DNA of 64,000 bases from JBDGYW01 sp964518955 (GCA_964518955.1 CAZFHS010000037.1:3163-67162); one strand, 5' to 3'. Numbered from the stretch's first letter, positions 8,740-18,199 are shown. The notes: generated from the sequence alone by a model not told the origin. Translations and numbers: made by a program.

Positions 8740-9897
8740 ATGGTTTTTGAACTCGAAGAAACGGTCTCGCAGAACGCCCGAATGAAGGTCGTCGGCGTCG
8801 GCGGCGGCGGTGGAAACGCCGTGAATCGGATGATCGAAGAGCACCTGATGGGTGTGGAGTTCATTTCGGTCAATACCGACTCACAGGCTCTGCTGCTGAA
8901 TAACTCCGATGTGAAAATTCAGATCGGTAAGAAGCTGACGCGCGGGCTCGGTGCCGGAGCGCGTCCCGAAATTGGGCGCCAGGCTATCGAGGAAAACCGG
9001 GACGACGTATTGAGCGTGCTGGAAGGGGCGGATCTCGTGTTCGTGACCTGTGGGATGGGTGGCGGAACGGGAACCGGGGCATCTCCGATCATCGCGCAGC
9101 TGGCGAGGGACGTTGGAGCGCTCACCGTTGGCATCATCACCAAACCGTTCCTGTTCGAAGGTCGCAAGCGGATGCGCCAGGCCGAGATGGGTGCCTCCGA
9201 GATGGCTAAACACGTCGACACCATGATCGTAGTGCCGAATGAACGGTTGCTCGCTGTCGTCGGAAAAAACGTGCCGTTTCAGGAGGCTCTGAAGAAAGCC
9301 GACGAAGTCCTGCTTCATGCTACCCAGGGCATCTCGACCCTGATCAGCGTCACCGGAATCGTGAATGTCGATTTTGCGGACGTGCGAACCGTGATGCAAA
9401 ATGGCGGCTCCGCACTCATGGGGATGGGAGCGGCTCGCGGCGAAGACAGAGCCATCGAAGCGGGGCAGCAGGCCATTGCGAGTCCTTTGCTGGACGACGT
9501 TTCGATCAACGGTTCCACTGGTGTGTTGGTGAATATCACCGGCGGCACCGATCTCACGCTTGGGGAAGTCAACCAGATAAGTGAAGTGATTCACGACGCA
9601 GCGGGAGATCAGGCTGAGATCATCTTCGGCGCGGTGACCGATCCTGTCATGGAGGGAGAGATTCGCGTCACAGTCATTGCAACTGGGTTCGATCAGGCTT
9701 TGGGACAGGCCGAAAGCCCTTTTGTACGAGGGGCAGCACCGGGAGTATTGCCGTTCCCTCAACGTCCATCACGGCCGCCGCGGCCGGTGACATCAGAAGA
9801 GGCGGGCACGGCAAGGCCTAGTGATGCAGCGCCTGAACCAGGGGCCGAGATGCCGGAGATGGAGATTCCAACGTTCATCAGGAGGCAGATGGACTGA
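8740..9897 (+). CDS. ftsZ: Cell division GTPase FtsZ
   Basis: FtsZ is the tubulin-like GTPase that forms the Z ring. In the 385-residue product the tubulin signature GGGTGTG is at residues 107-113 and the T7 synergy loop NVDFADV is at 209-215. A proline-rich linker (about 330-365) leads to the conserved C-terminal peptide EIPTFIRRQ, which binds FtsA. An ACGAGG-like ribosome-binding sequence lies about 6 bases before the ATG. The stop overlaps the start of the next gene (TGATG). Confidence 0.97.
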   Translation: MVFELEETVSQNARMKVVGVGGGGGNAVNRMIEEHLMGVEFISVNTDSQALLLNNSDVKIQIGKKLTRGLGAGARPEIGRQAIEENRDDVLSVLEGADLVFVTCGMGGGTGTGASPIIAQLARDVGALTVGIITKPFLFEGRKRMRQAEMGASEMAKHVDTMIVVPNERLLAVVGKNVPFQEALKKADEVLLHATQGISTLISVTGIVNVDFADVRTVMQNGGSALMGMGAARGEDRAIEAGQQAIASPLLDDVSINGSTGVLVNITGGTDLTLGEVNQISEVIHDAAGDQAEIIFGAVTDPVMEGEIRVTVIATGFDQALGQAESPFVRGAAPGVLPFPQRPSRPPRPVTSEEAGTARPSDAAPEPGAEMPEMEIPTFIRRQMD

Positions 9898-11162
9898 TGC
9901 GCGGGCGGGTGTTCCGGGTCGTCCTCGTAGGCACCGTGCTTCTGGCAGCGGTCGCATGGACCGCCGGAGCAGCCCTTGCTGCTAGGCGCTTGCCGGTCGC
10001 TTCACCGATAGTGGTCTCGGCGGCCTATATCACACAAGCCGACACGGTGCGACACAACGAAACCCTCTCACACCTCTTTGCACGCCACAACATCGCTGGG
10101 TCTGAGCTCGTCGATGTGCTTGCTGCGGCCGAAGGCCTCAACCCTCGGAGGGTGCTCCCCGGCCAGGTTTTCAGTTTCCGCTACGTACTGAACGACCCCA
10201 CGCCGAACCGTGTCACCGTTCGCCTTGGCGATGAGCAGATCCTCACGCTCGACCGGGACACCGCGCACGTATGGGCCGGCGCGTCGGAGGAAATTGTCTG
10301 GACGGTACATGTGGAACACGTGGAGGGTGTAGTAGAATCGTCGGTGTGGTTGGCGATCAATCAGCTCGTACCCGATTCCGTGCTCAACGCTGCTGGCCGC
10401 GAATACCTCGTGAACGACCTTGCTGACGGCGTGTTCGGTTTTGTGATCGACTTCAACAGAGAGAGCCGGCCTGGAGATAGGTTCAACGTACTCTACGAAC
10501 GCCTTACATCGGCGCACGGAGATGTGCGGTTCGGTAGAATTATTGCCGCGAAGGTGGAAGTGAACCGCGGGGAGCGGAACGCGTACGTGATCACCGATGC
10601 AAACGGACGCAACGCCTATTACGACGATCAGTACCGGTCTCTCAAACGGGCGTTCAAACTCTCACCGGTCCAGGTCACCAGAATCACATCCCGCTTCTCG
10701 CGCAGCCGCATGCATCCCGTTTTGAGAGTCCGGCGTCCCCATCCGGGTGTCGACTACGGAGCGGCGCCAGGTTCGAGGATCATGGCGACCGGCGACGGCA
10801 CCATAACTCGGATGCAGTGGTGGGACGGCTACGGAAACATGGTGTCCATTCGGCACAATAGAGGGTTCGAAACGCGGTACGCTCATATGAGCCGATTTGC
10901 TCCAAATCTCCGTGTGGGATCGAGGGTCGTTCAGGGGCAGCTGATCGGATACTCCGGCGCCACAGGCTTGGCGAATGGGCCCCACGTGCACTACGAACTC
11001 ATCAGAAACGGTGCGCAGGTTGACCCGCTGCGGCTCCAGCAGGATAGTGGGGAACCCCTGCCTGCCAATCGGCGGGCCGAATTCGACGCCATCAAGTCCC
11101 AGTACGATGTGTTGCTCTCAGGTCGCGCGGCAGGTGTGGCCGCCGCCGATCCCGATCCGTAA
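9897..11162 (+). CDS. Membrane-anchored or exported M23 family peptidoglycan endopeptidase
   Basis: The 421-residue protein has an N-terminal hydrophobic segment (about residues 7-29) that is a signal peptide or anchor. A LysM/OapA-like region follows (about 47-97, VRHNETLSHLFARHNI to LPGQVFSFRY), and then a C-terminal M23 domain. The zinc site is visible as HPGVD (H282, D286) and HVH (363-365), so the lysostaphin-type fold appears catalytically complete. Such enzymes cut peptidoglycan cross-bridges in the periplasm. Linkage to ftsZ by a one-base overlap suggests a role in septal wall remodelling (inference). It could instead be an EnvC-type activator, but those lack the zinc ligands. Confidence 0.88.
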   Translation: MRGRVFRVVLVGTVLLAAVAWTAGAALAARRLPVASPIVVSAAYITQADTVRHNETLSHLFARHNIAGSELVDVLAAAEGLNPRRVLPGQVFSFRYVLNDPTPNRVTVRLGDEQILTLDRDTAHVWAGASEEIVWTVHVEHVEGVVESSVWLAINQLVPDSVLNAAGREYLVNDLADGVFGFVIDFNRESRPGDRFNVLYERLTSAHGDVRFGRIIAAKVEVNRGERNAYVITDANGRNAYYDDQYRSLKRAFKLSPVQVTRITSRFSRSRMHPVLRVRRPHPGVDYGAAPGSRIMATGDGTITRMQWWDGYGNMVSIRHNRGFETRYAHMSRFAPNLRVGSRVVQGQLIGYSGATGLANGPHVHYELIRNGAQVDPLRLQQDSGEPLPANRRAEFDAIKSQYDVLLSGRAAGVAAADPDP

Positions 11163-11248
11163 GTCGTTACGTCGCCTCATCCGATGTCGCACGTTCCCTC
11201 ATATGTGCCCGTTGATGGGCTGATGTCGCGTCGTATGGAGTCACACTG

Positions 11249-13087
11249 ATGGCGATAGTCGCGGTGGTATCCATCGTGGTCGCCGTGGTCGCGGGGTATG
11301 TCTATCTGAGACGTGAGCAACTTGGGCTCGAGGGAGTGGGGCTTGCGGCCCTGCGAACGCTTGCGATGGGTGCCTTGGCTCTGCTGTTCGTGAACCCGGG
11401 TAGCTCGGATAGACAGGATGGCGGGAGCCCCGTGGTACTTGTGGATGCCTCGCTTTCAATGGCGGCGCCGGGCGGGGTTTGGGATGCCGCGCTGGATACT
11501 GCCCGCGAATTGGCAGGATCCGATGGCACTCTCTATCGGTTCGGGGCCGAGGTAACGGAGTTCGATACCGAAGCGCCCGTTGATGGCGCCAGTCGCATTT
11601 CTACAGCCCTGCGTTCGGCTGCCGCTCTAGGCGGCCCCGTGTTCGTGGTTTCGGACGGTGAACTCGACGACGCCGGCGTGGTCGATCCGCGGCTGTTGGA
11701 CAACGTGACTTTTGTAACTCTCCCGCGTGACACCATAGCCGACGTAGCCCTGCTGGATGTGGTTGTGCCCGCGAGGATTTCCACCGGCGATTCCGTCAGC
11801 ATGACGGTGACACTCGGTACTTGGGGTGGCGTTGGTTACACGAATGGTATTTTGGAGGTGTCTGCCGGCGAGCGTCGTATCTTCGCACGCGAGATCGAGC
11901 TTCCGCCCGCACCGGGTGTAGCACGACGCAACCTCGTACTACCTCCACAGTTGATCCCGAGCGGAACGAACATCCTCACGTTCCGTGTCGTTGCGGAAGA
12001 CGACGCCATACCCGGTGACAACGAACGCGCTCGAATAGTGCAGGTGACGGAGCAGCCGGCGATCGTAGTGCTGCTAGATCCCCCTGATTGGGAAGGTCGT
12101 TTTTTGGTCGCTGAATTGGGCGAGATTGCCCGAACCACGGTGATTGGATATGCGCATATCGCTCGAGGCAGGTGGGTCGAGATGACATCCGGTATGCCGG
12201 TACCTGAAGAGACAGTGCAAAGTCACGCAAGGAGGGCAGCGCTGTTGGTGGTTCGTAGTGCGGGGCATAATTCGATTCCTGTTCGGCGGGGTCAGCCTGT
12301 TTGGAGCTGGCCGACAGTTGTTGACGCACCGGGGAATACAGCACAGCGCGACTGGTATCTGTCTGGTTCCATGCCGGCATCTCCACTGGCGGGCCGCCTC
12401 GCGTTCGTACAGTGGGATTCACTGCCGCCCATTTTGAGTCTGGCTCAGCAACCGCTGGTACCTAGTGGATGGATAGCGATTGCCGCTCGACAGGGTAGGA
12501 GGGGGGCGGAACGTCCGGCCTTCGTCGGTGATGACTCTGCTGGGGTGCGGTCGCTTGCTACGCATGGAACCGGGTGGTGGAGGTGGAGGCTGCGTGATGG
12601 CGCTGCACGTGAAGCATACCGTGCAATTATCGCGTCGGGTGTCGATTGGCTCTTGGGAGACCGGCGGCAGCGGAGCGATGCTCCCTTGATTTCTAGCGCA
12701 GTAGTGAATCGTGGCGAGCCTACCTTGTTTGAATGGATACGAGACTCGGTACCAGATTCACTTGCCGTGTCGCTGCTCCGAGACGGTGCGGATGAGGCAG
12801 TGACCCATTTGGCCCGATTCGATTCCAGAGGGTCTGCGTATATCCGTCTTCAGCCGGGATCATACAGATGGGTTGTGCCTGAAGCAGGTGGAGTTCGCGG
12901 AGTGACAGTCGTCGAAGATTACTCGGATGAATATCACCCGCGCGTCGTGGCAGATTTGGCAGGAGGTGGTGCTGCCGGAAGAATCTTGCTCGAGCGATTC
13001 GCGCGTGATAACTGGTGGTTGTTTGTGATTGTGGTGGTTGCCTTATCGGCGGAGTGGGCGTGGCGCCACCAAAGGGGGCTTCCATGA
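11249..13087 (+). CDS. Membrane protein with von Willebrand factor A-like domain, function unknown
   Basis: The 612-residue protein begins with two hydrophobic helices (about residues 2-20 and 33-48). A VWA-like segment follows, with a MIDAS-type motif DASLS at residues 66-70 inside VVLVDASLSM. The long remaining part is mostly beta-strand-like, and the protein ends with one more transmembrane helix (VIVVVALSAEWAW) and a short basic tail. BatA-like VWA proteins and large two-helix VWA proteins share this layout. The function is not recognised. It sits 86 bases after the M23 gene and its stop overlaps ftsY (ATGA), so it is probably co-transcribed with ftsY and recG. Confidence 0.7.
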   Translation: MAIVAVVSIVVAVVAGYVYLRREQLGLEGVGLAALRTLAMGALALLFVNPGSSDRQDGGSPVVLVDASLSMAAPGGVWDAALDTARELAGSDGTLYRFGAEVTEFDTEAPVDGASRISTALRSAAALGGPVFVVSDGELDDAGVVDPRLLDNVTFVTLPRDTIADVALLDVVVPARISTGDSVSMTVTLGTWGGVGYTNGILEVSAGERRIFAREIELPPAPGVARRNLVLPPQLIPSGTNILTFRVVAEDDAIPGDNERARIVQVTEQPAIVVLLDPPDWEGRFLVAELGEIARTTVIGYAHIARGRWVEMTSGMPVPEETVQSHARRAALLVVRSAGHNSIPVRRGQPVWSWPTVVDAPGNTAQRDWYLSGSMPASPLAGRLAFVQWDSLPPILSLAQQPLVPSGWIAIAARQGRRGAERPAFVGDDSAGVRSLATHGTGWWRWRLRDGAAREAYRAIIASGVDWLLGDRRQRSDAPLISSAVVNRGEPTLFEWIRDSVPDSLAVSLLRDGADEAVTHLARFDSRGSAYIRLQPGSYRWVVPEAGGVRGVTVVEDYSDEYHPRVVADLAGGGAAGRILLERFARDNWWLFVIVVVALSAEWAWRHQRGLP

Positions 13088-13980
13088 AGGGTGGTTTATG
13101 GAGGAAGATCAAACGCGTGGCTCTCACCGATGTCACGGTATTGGTCAAAGGTATAGATCGCGACTCACTAGACGATGTCGAGCGCGTATTGGCAGAGGCG
13201 GACTTTGGTCCGACTGCATTCGAAATTGCTGAACAGCTCGAAGACGAATTCCGGCGCGGCACCCTCAAGACACACGATGCAGTGAGAATATGGCTCAAGG
13301 GCCAGATAGTTGGTCATCTAGCAGGGCCTGAGCGACCCGGCCAACTCGATCTCGGGGAAGGGAAGGGCCCGGGAGTGATCCTGGTGCTCGGGGTGAATGG
13401 TGTCGGCAAGACAACACAGATTGCCAAACTCACGAGGCGGTTGCTCAATGAAGGCAAGAGCGTTCTGCTTTCGGCGGCAGACACATTCAGAGCCGGTGCA
13501 ACTGAGCAGTTGAGCGAGTGGGCTCGAAGGCTCGACGTGCCATGTGTCGTCGGCACCAGCGGAGGAGATCCGGCTGCAGTCGCGTTCGATGCAGTCGAAG
13601 CAGCGACCGCTCGGGGAATAGACGTGGTGCTGGTGGACACCGCGGGGAGGCTTCATACGCACGACGACCTGATGGAAGAGCTCAAAAAGATCGTCCGAGT
13701 GTTGTCGAGGAAACGAAATGGGGCACCCCATGAGAGCTTGCTCGTTTTGGATGGAACCGTCGGACAGAATGCCCTCCAGCAGGGAAGAACGTTCTCCGAC
13801 GCAGTTCCGGTCACCGGTTTGGTGATCACCAAACTAGATGGGACCGCAAAAGGTGGGGCGGTGCTGACGTTGCGCAGGGAACTCGATATTCCGATTCGGT
13901 TCCTCGGCGTCGGAGAGGGTTTGGATGACCTCGAAATATTTGACTCGGACGTTTTCGTGGAACGCCTGCTCTCCGATTGA
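13084..13980 (+). CDS. ftsY: Signal recognition particle receptor FtsY
   Basis: FtsY is the GTPase receptor that docks ribosome-nascent chain-SRP complexes at the membrane. The 298-residue product is the short NG form without the long acidic A domain of E. coli. The N domain is at residues 1-90. The G domain has P-loop GVNGVGKT (103-110), the ADTFRAGATEQL insertion-box motif, DTAGR (185-189), TKLDGTAKGG (249-258) and the C-terminal GVGEGLDDLEIF motif. ATG 13084 overlaps the upstream stop; the longer frame from 13015 reads through the previous gene and is rejected. Confidence 0.95.
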   Translation: MKGGLWRKIKRVALTDVTVLVKGIDRDSLDDVERVLAEADFGPTAFEIAEQLEDEFRRGTLKTHDAVRIWLKGQIVGHLAGPERPGQLDLGEGKGPGVILVLGVNGVGKTTQIAKLTRRLLNEGKSVLLSAADTFRAGATEQLSEWARRLDVPCVVGTSGGDPAAVAFDAVEAATARGIDVVLVDTAGRLHTHDDLMEELKKIVRVLSRKRNGAPHESLLVLDGTVGQNALQQGRTFSDAVPVTGLVITKLDGTAKGGAVLTLRRELDIPIRFLGVGEGLDDLEIFDSDVFVERLLSD

Positions 13981-16055
13981 TGCCGATCACGATCGACACT
14001 CCCGTCCAGTTTCTGAAGGGTGTAGGCCCGCGCAGAGCTGAAGCTTTCCGGCGGATGGGTGTCGAGACGATCGAGGATTTGCTCTACCACGTTCCGCACC
14101 GCTATCTGGATGCAACCTCAGTTACCCCTATCGGGCACGCCAAGGTCGATCAAGAAGTGACGCTGGTCGGTCGAGTTGTGTCGAAAGCCGTGGTACCCAC
14201 TAGGAAACGCCTACGAGTGTTTCGCGCAGTCCTGGAAGACTCATCTGGAGTGATTGAGTGTGCATGGCCGGGGCAGGCCTTTTTGGATCGCGTGATCAAG
14301 CAGGGGCAACTGCTGCTGGTGTCCGGGCCTGTAAAACACTATCACGGCCGCCAAGTCACGCCGCGGGAACAGGTGGTGCTGGCGGAGGCGGGCGACGAGG
14401 ACTCCGACGAGGACATGCGCCTAGGTATGGTGCTGCCCGTCTACCCGGCTACAGAGGGTTTGAGTCACAGGATGATCAGGAAGATCGTTGCCAGTCATTT
14501 GGACCAGTTAATCCCATTTGTAGTCGACACGCTGCCGAGAGAAGTTCGCTCAGCTTCGAAGCTGCGAGACTTGCGTGAGTCTTTTGTAGCAATTCATCGA
14601 CCTACCTCGCTCACTGACGTAGAAACGGGCCGACGCCGGCTGGCGTTTGACGAGCTGTTCGACCTACAGCTCGTCCTGGCCAGAGCTCGGTTTCTTGCGA
14701 AGAAGGCGGTCACGGGCACGCAGTTCGAAATCAGGAAGGAACTGACGACCGCCCTCAAAGAGGCGTTGCCGTATGAACTCACAGCCGGGCAGAAACGCTC
14801 CGTGCGCGAGATCACCGAGGACATGACGTCACATGAGCGAATGCACAGACTGCTCATGGGTGACGTAGGTACCGGCAAGACTGTAGTTGCGCTATTTGCG
14901 ATGCTCCTGGTGCTCGAGAATCGCCACCAGGCTGTATTCATGGCTCCCACCGAGCTCCTAGCCGAGCAGCATCATGCCACACTCACGGAACTTCTCGATC
15001 CACTCGAAATCGTGCCCGAGCTTTTGTTGGGTCGCCTATCCAACAGCGACAAGCAAGCCGTGAGGGACAGGCTCTCCTCTGGCGAAGCGGGCATCGTGGT
15101 CGGGACTCACGCCCTGATCCAGGAGAAGACCGCGTTTTCCAAACTTGGCCTTGTCGTCATCGACGAACAACACCGGTTCGGGGTCGAGCAGCGAGCCGCA
15201 CTGATCGAGAAGGGGGAAGCCCCAGACGTCTTGCTTCTCTCAGCGACACCGATACCGCGCACTCTGGCTCTCACGCTCTATGGCGATCTGGACATATCGG
15301 TGCTGAAGGAGAAACCGGTCAGCCGAACTCCCGTGAGAACGGCTGTACGCACGAGTCGCGACCGGGCGGCTATTTCCACGTTTCTCATCGAGCAATGTCG
15401 TGCCGGCCGCCAGGTTTACGTCGTCTATCCGGTGATCGAAGAATCTGAGCGAGTAGATCTCAAGGCTGCCACCACCATGGCCGAGGAACTCTCGAAACAG
15501 CTCGCCCCGCTCAGAGTCGGGTTGGTGCACGGTAAGATGAAGAGCGACGAGAGAAATGGCGTGATGCGCCTGTTTAGAGACGGTGGCCTCGATGTGCTCG
15601 TGGCGACGACCGTCATCGAAGTGGGTATCGACGTTCCGAACGCTACCGTGATGGTAATCGAACACCCAGAGCGCTTTGGGCTCGCTCAGCTGCACCAGAT
15701 GCGGGGTCGTGTAGGGAGGGGTAGCGAAGAAAGTCACTGCATACTGATATGTGACGATTACCCAGCCACCAACCGGCTCAAGAAGTTTGCCAAGACCTCA
15801 GACGGATTCCGCATCGCCGAGATGGATCTCGAGGAACGCGGGCTGGGCGATCTGGCCGGCGTGAGGCAATCTGGAGGGTTTTCGTTGCGGTTTGCCGATC
15901 TTTCGATAGATGCGGATCTGGTGCAAGTGGCACGTGGGGCGGCATTGAAGATCATCGAGTCCGATCCTGCTCTGGCGAACAAGAAGCATGAGGCACTCAG
16001 AACGCGCATCGAGCGCAGGTACGAAAGAGGGATGGAGCTGTTCAGAGTGGGGTAG
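13980..16055 (+). CDS. recG: ATP-dependent DNA helicase RecG
   Basis: RecG remodels stalled replication forks and branch-migrates Holliday junctions. The 691-residue protein has an N-terminal helix-hairpin-helix-like start (FLKGVGPRRAEAFRRMGV). A wedge/OB domain (about 60-140) follows. The superfamily 2 helicase core has Walker A GDVGTGKT (about 294-301) and DEQHRFGVEQR for Walker B (about 395-405). Motif VI reads QMRGRVGRG. A C-terminal RecG wedge-interacting region completes it. I use ATG 13980, which overlaps the ftsY stop as TGATG; TTG 13977 is the alternative. It ends next to a heptad-repeat palindrome. Confidence 0.96.
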   Translation: MPITIDTPVQFLKGVGPRRAEAFRRMGVETIEDLLYHVPHRYLDATSVTPIGHAKVDQEVTLVGRVVSKAVVPTRKRLRVFRAVLEDSSGVIECAWPGQAFLDRVIKQGQLLLVSGPVKHYHGRQVTPREQVVLAEAGDEDSDEDMRLGMVLPVYPATEGLSHRMIRKIVASHLDQLIPFVVDTLPREVRSASKLRDLRESFVAIHRPTSLTDVETGRRRLAFDELFDLQLVLARARFLAKKAVTGTQFEIRKELTTALKEALPYELTAGQKRSVREITEDMTSHERMHRLLMGDVGTGKTVVALFAMLLVLENRHQAVFMAPTELLAEQHHATLTELLDPLEIVPELLLGRLSNSDKQAVRDRLSSGEAGIVVGTHALIQEKTAFSKLGLVVIDEQHRFGVEQRAALIEKGEAPDVLLLSATPIPRTLALTLYGDLDISVLKEKPVSRTPVRTAVRTSRDRAAISTFLIEQCRAGRQVYVVYPVIEESERVDLKAATTMAEELSKQLAPLRVGLVHGKMKSDERNGVMRLFRDGGLDVLVATTVIEVGIDVPNATVMVIEHPERFGLAQLHQMRGRVGRGSEESHCILICDDYPATNRLKKFAKTSDGFRIAEMDLEERGLGDLAGVRQSGGFSLRFADLSIDADLVQVARGAALKIIESDPALANKKHEALRTRIERRYERGMELFRVG

Positions 16056-16057
16056 TG

Positions 16058-16113
16058 GTGAGTAGTGAGTAGTGAGTCGGCGTCCCACTCACAACTCACA
16101 ACGCACAACTCAC
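16058..16113. repeat. Inverted heptad array, GTGAGTA version
   Basis: Three GTGAGTA-like 7-mers (16058-16078), a 7-base centre and four 7-mers of the complementary sense ACTCAC-type (16086-16113) lie in strict 7-base register. The two arms can pair at about six of seven positions per unit, so the RNA or DNA could form a long hairpin. The array starts three bases after the recG stop and ends 6 bases before the asnS -35 box. It shares the architecture, but not the sequence, of the GARCARC arrays at 32-64 kb. A role as terminator is possible, but no T-run follows. Confidence 0.75.
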
Positions 16114-16119
16114 AATAAG

Positions 16120-16149
16120 TTGACAACCATCCCCGGCCTGAACTACGAT
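16120..16149 (+). promoter_or_regulatory. asnS promoter predicted to give a leaderless mRNA
   Basis: A consensus -35 box TTGACA (16120-16125) and a -10 box TACGAT (16144-16149) are separated by 18 bases. Transcription should start about 16156-16159, at or within 3 bases of the ATG at 16159, and no Shine-Dalgarno sequence can fit. The strength of both boxes fixes the asnS start at 16159. Confidence 0.65.
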
Positions 16150-16158
16150 AACGGTCCA

Positions 16159-17457
16159 ATGTCTGATTTCGCGCTTATAAAGGAACTCCCGAGCTTCGTT
16201 GGCCAGTCCGTCACAGTGCGCGGCTGGGTCACGACGTCACGGTCGAGTGGCAAGATCGTCTTTGCAGAATTACGAGATGGCACCGGTCGCCTGCAATGTG
16301 TGTTCGCCAAGAACGATCTGGACCAGAAGGTGTGGGAAGTGCTCGGGGGGCTTACGCTCGAGGCTTCGGTTCAGGTCAGAGGCGAGATACGAGAAGATGC
16401 GAGATCTCCCGGCGGCGTAGAACTGGGAGTTGAGACCGCCGAAATACTCGGTCCGAGCATCGATTACCCGATCTCGAAAAAGGAACACGGCACCGCATTC
16501 CTGCATGACAATCGCCACCTGTGGCTGAGGTCGAAGCGGCAAGTTGCGATTATGCGAGTTCGCCACGAGATAATTCAGGCCATTCACGACTTCTTTTACG
16601 AGCGCGATTTCATCCATCTCGACACTCCGCTTCTCACTGCCGCGATTGGTGAAGAGGCGAGCACACTGTTCGAGACGGAGTACTTCGATCTCGGGAAGGC
16701 GTACCTGGCTCAGACGGGTCAGCTGTACGCTGAAGCCGGTGCTGCGGCACTGGGCCGCGTGTACACCTTTGGCCCGACGTTCCGAGCGGAGAAGTCCAAG
16801 ACCAGGCGCCACCTCACCGAGTTTTGGATGATCGAGCCGGAAATGGCCTGGTACGACTCCGAAGACAACATGCGACTCCAAGAGGAGATGGTGTCCTACA
16901 TCGTCGAACGGGCACTGGAACGCCGCATGGACGATTTGAAGGTCTTGGAGCGTGATACGGGTCTCCTGGAGACGGTTGCACCACCGTTCCACAGGATCGA
17001 CTATGGTGACGCAGTGAAAAAGCTGCAGACCCTTGGCTCGGACGTGGAGTGGGGAGATGACCTGGGTGCTGACGACGAGACGAAGCTAGCTAACGAATTG
17101 GACCGGCCACTCTTTGTGTTCAACTATCCTAAAGCGGCGAAGGCGTTTTACATGAAGGAGAACCCGGACGATCCCCGCACGGTTCTGTGCGACGACTGTC
17201 TGGCTCCGGAAGGTTACGGTGAGATCATCGGCGGCAGCCAACGTGAGGACGACTTAGACAAGCTGCTCAACCGTATCCGCGAAGAGAAGCTTCCTCAAGA
17301 GGCGTACGAGTGGTATTTGGATCTGCGGAGGTACGGTACTTTCGTGCACTCAGGATATGGTTTGGGGCTGGAACGGACTGTGGCCTGGGTTTGCGGTATC
17401 AAGCATATACGCGAAGCGATAGCGTTTCCGAGGCTGATGACTAGGCTATACCCTTAG
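16159..17457 (+). CDS. asnS: Asparaginyl-tRNA synthetase
   Basis: This class IIb synthetase charges tRNA-Asn with asparagine in the cytoplasm. The 432-residue product has an N-terminal OB-fold anticodon-binding domain (about 1-110, GQSVTVRGWV to ELRDGTGRLQ). The class II catalytic core follows: motif 2 is FRAEKSKTRRHLTEF, followed by WMIEPEMA, as in AsnRS rather than AspRS. Motif 3 is GYGLGLERTVAW near the C-terminus. A longer frame starting at 16072 would translate the repeat array and the promoter, so ATG 16159 is preferred. It overlaps the convergent mazG by 17 bases. Confidence 0.94.
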   Translation: MSDFALIKELPSFVGQSVTVRGWVTTSRSSGKIVFAELRDGTGRLQCVFAKNDLDQKVWEVLGGLTLEASVQVRGEIREDARSPGGVELGVETAEILGPSIDYPISKKEHGTAFLHDNRHLWLRSKRQVAIMRVRHEIIQAIHDFFYERDFIHLDTPLLTAAIGEEASTLFETEYFDLGKAYLAQTGQLYAEAGAAALGRVYTFGPTFRAEKSKTRRHLTEFWMIEPEMAWYDSEDNMRLQEEMVSYIVERALERRMDDLKVLERDTGLLETVAPPFHRIDYGDAVKKLQTLGSDVEWGDDLGADDETKLANELDRPLFVFNYPKAAKAFYMKENPDDPRTVLCDDCLAPEGYGEIIGGSQREDDLDKLLNRIREEKLPQEAYEWYLDLRRYGTFVHSGYGLGLERTVAWVCGIKHIREAIAFPRLMTRLYP

Positions 17458-18199
17458 CTTCATCCCAGAGCCTATCTAGTTCCTCGAGGTCGGCGTTGCC
17501 CATGTCGACTCCGCGATCTTGTGCCAGTTCTTCCACGATCCGAAAGCGCTCGACGAAGCGTTCGTTGGCCTTCTCGAGTGCGGCGCGTGGGTCGCAATCG
17601 AGTTTGCGAGCCAGGTTGACTGCCGCGAAAAGTATGTCTCCAAGCTCTGCCTCTACTCTGGCTTTGTCTTGCCCGTCCCCGAGCTCGGCGTCTAACTCAT
17701 CGAGTTCCTCTTTGACCTTCGCACGGGGTCCGTCTGCGTCGGGCCAGTCGAATCCCACGCCGGCAGCTCTCTCCTGAAGTCTCATGGCGGACACGAGTGC
17801 CGGAAGAGTCTTGGGCAGCCCGTCCAGAATACTACGTTTCTCGGGCGGATCCTCGGCCAGCTTCGAGCGTTCCCATGTCGCTGGCGCGTCTCCAAGGTCG
17901 TAAAGGTGAGGGTGGCGCCTCCACATTTTCTTCTCGATGCCGGACGTAACATCTTCTGGCCCAAACTGGTCCTGCTCTTCGGCCAAGACGATTTGAAAGG
18001 CGAGGTGCAACAGCACGTCACCGAGTTCGGCTCTCACTCGATCGGAGTTGCCCGAAGCTATGGCCTGGTCCAGCTCCATTGCTTCCTCCACGAGATAGGG
18101 CCGCAAGCTCTGCGGTGTTTGCGCAGCATCCCAGGGGCACCGATTCCTCAGGTCCCTGACCAGTTCGACGATTCGTCCAAGCGCTGATGGTTCTTGCAT
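17441..18199 (-). CDS. mazG: Nucleoside triphosphate pyrophosphohydrolase MazG
   Basis: MazG hydrolyses (d)NTPs to monophosphates and pyrophosphate, a house-cleaning and stress-related activity. The 252-residue product has the two-domain layout of full-length MazG. The first domain carries LRNRCPWDAAQTPQSLRPYLVEE and an EExxExxD-type metal site (EEAMELDQAI, with ELGDVLLHLAF). The second repeats the pattern (KEELDELDAEL, ELGDILFAAVNLARK). It is the only - strand gene in the first 60 kb. Its ATG at 18197-18199 lies within the alr promoter region, and it converges on asnS with a 17-base overlap. Confidence 0.93.
   Translation of the reverse strand: MQEPSALGRIVELVRDLRNRCPWDAAQTPQSLRPYLVEEAMELDQAIASGNSDRVRAELGDVLLHLAFQIVLAEEQDQFGPEDVTSGIEKKMWRRHPHLYDLGDAPATWERSKLAEDPPEKRSILDGLPKTLPALVSAMRLQERAAGVGFDWPDADGPRAKVKEELDELDAELGDGQDKARVEAELGDILFAAVNLARKLDCDPRAALEKANERFVERFRIVEELAQDRGVDMGNADLEELDRLWDEAKGIA

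Noticed and set aside
8881..9762. Long antisense open frame (293 codons) opposite ftsZ
   Set aside because: It is fully inside a conserved gene and is explained by third-position base bias; the protein has no recognisable domain or start signal. The same applies to frames opposite comEC (25004-26017), hprK/EIIA (39125-40141) and murG (4516-5250).
16072..16158. Upstream extension of asnS
   Set aside because: The added residues would translate the heptad array and the promoter; the consensus promoter lies between this start and ATG 16159.
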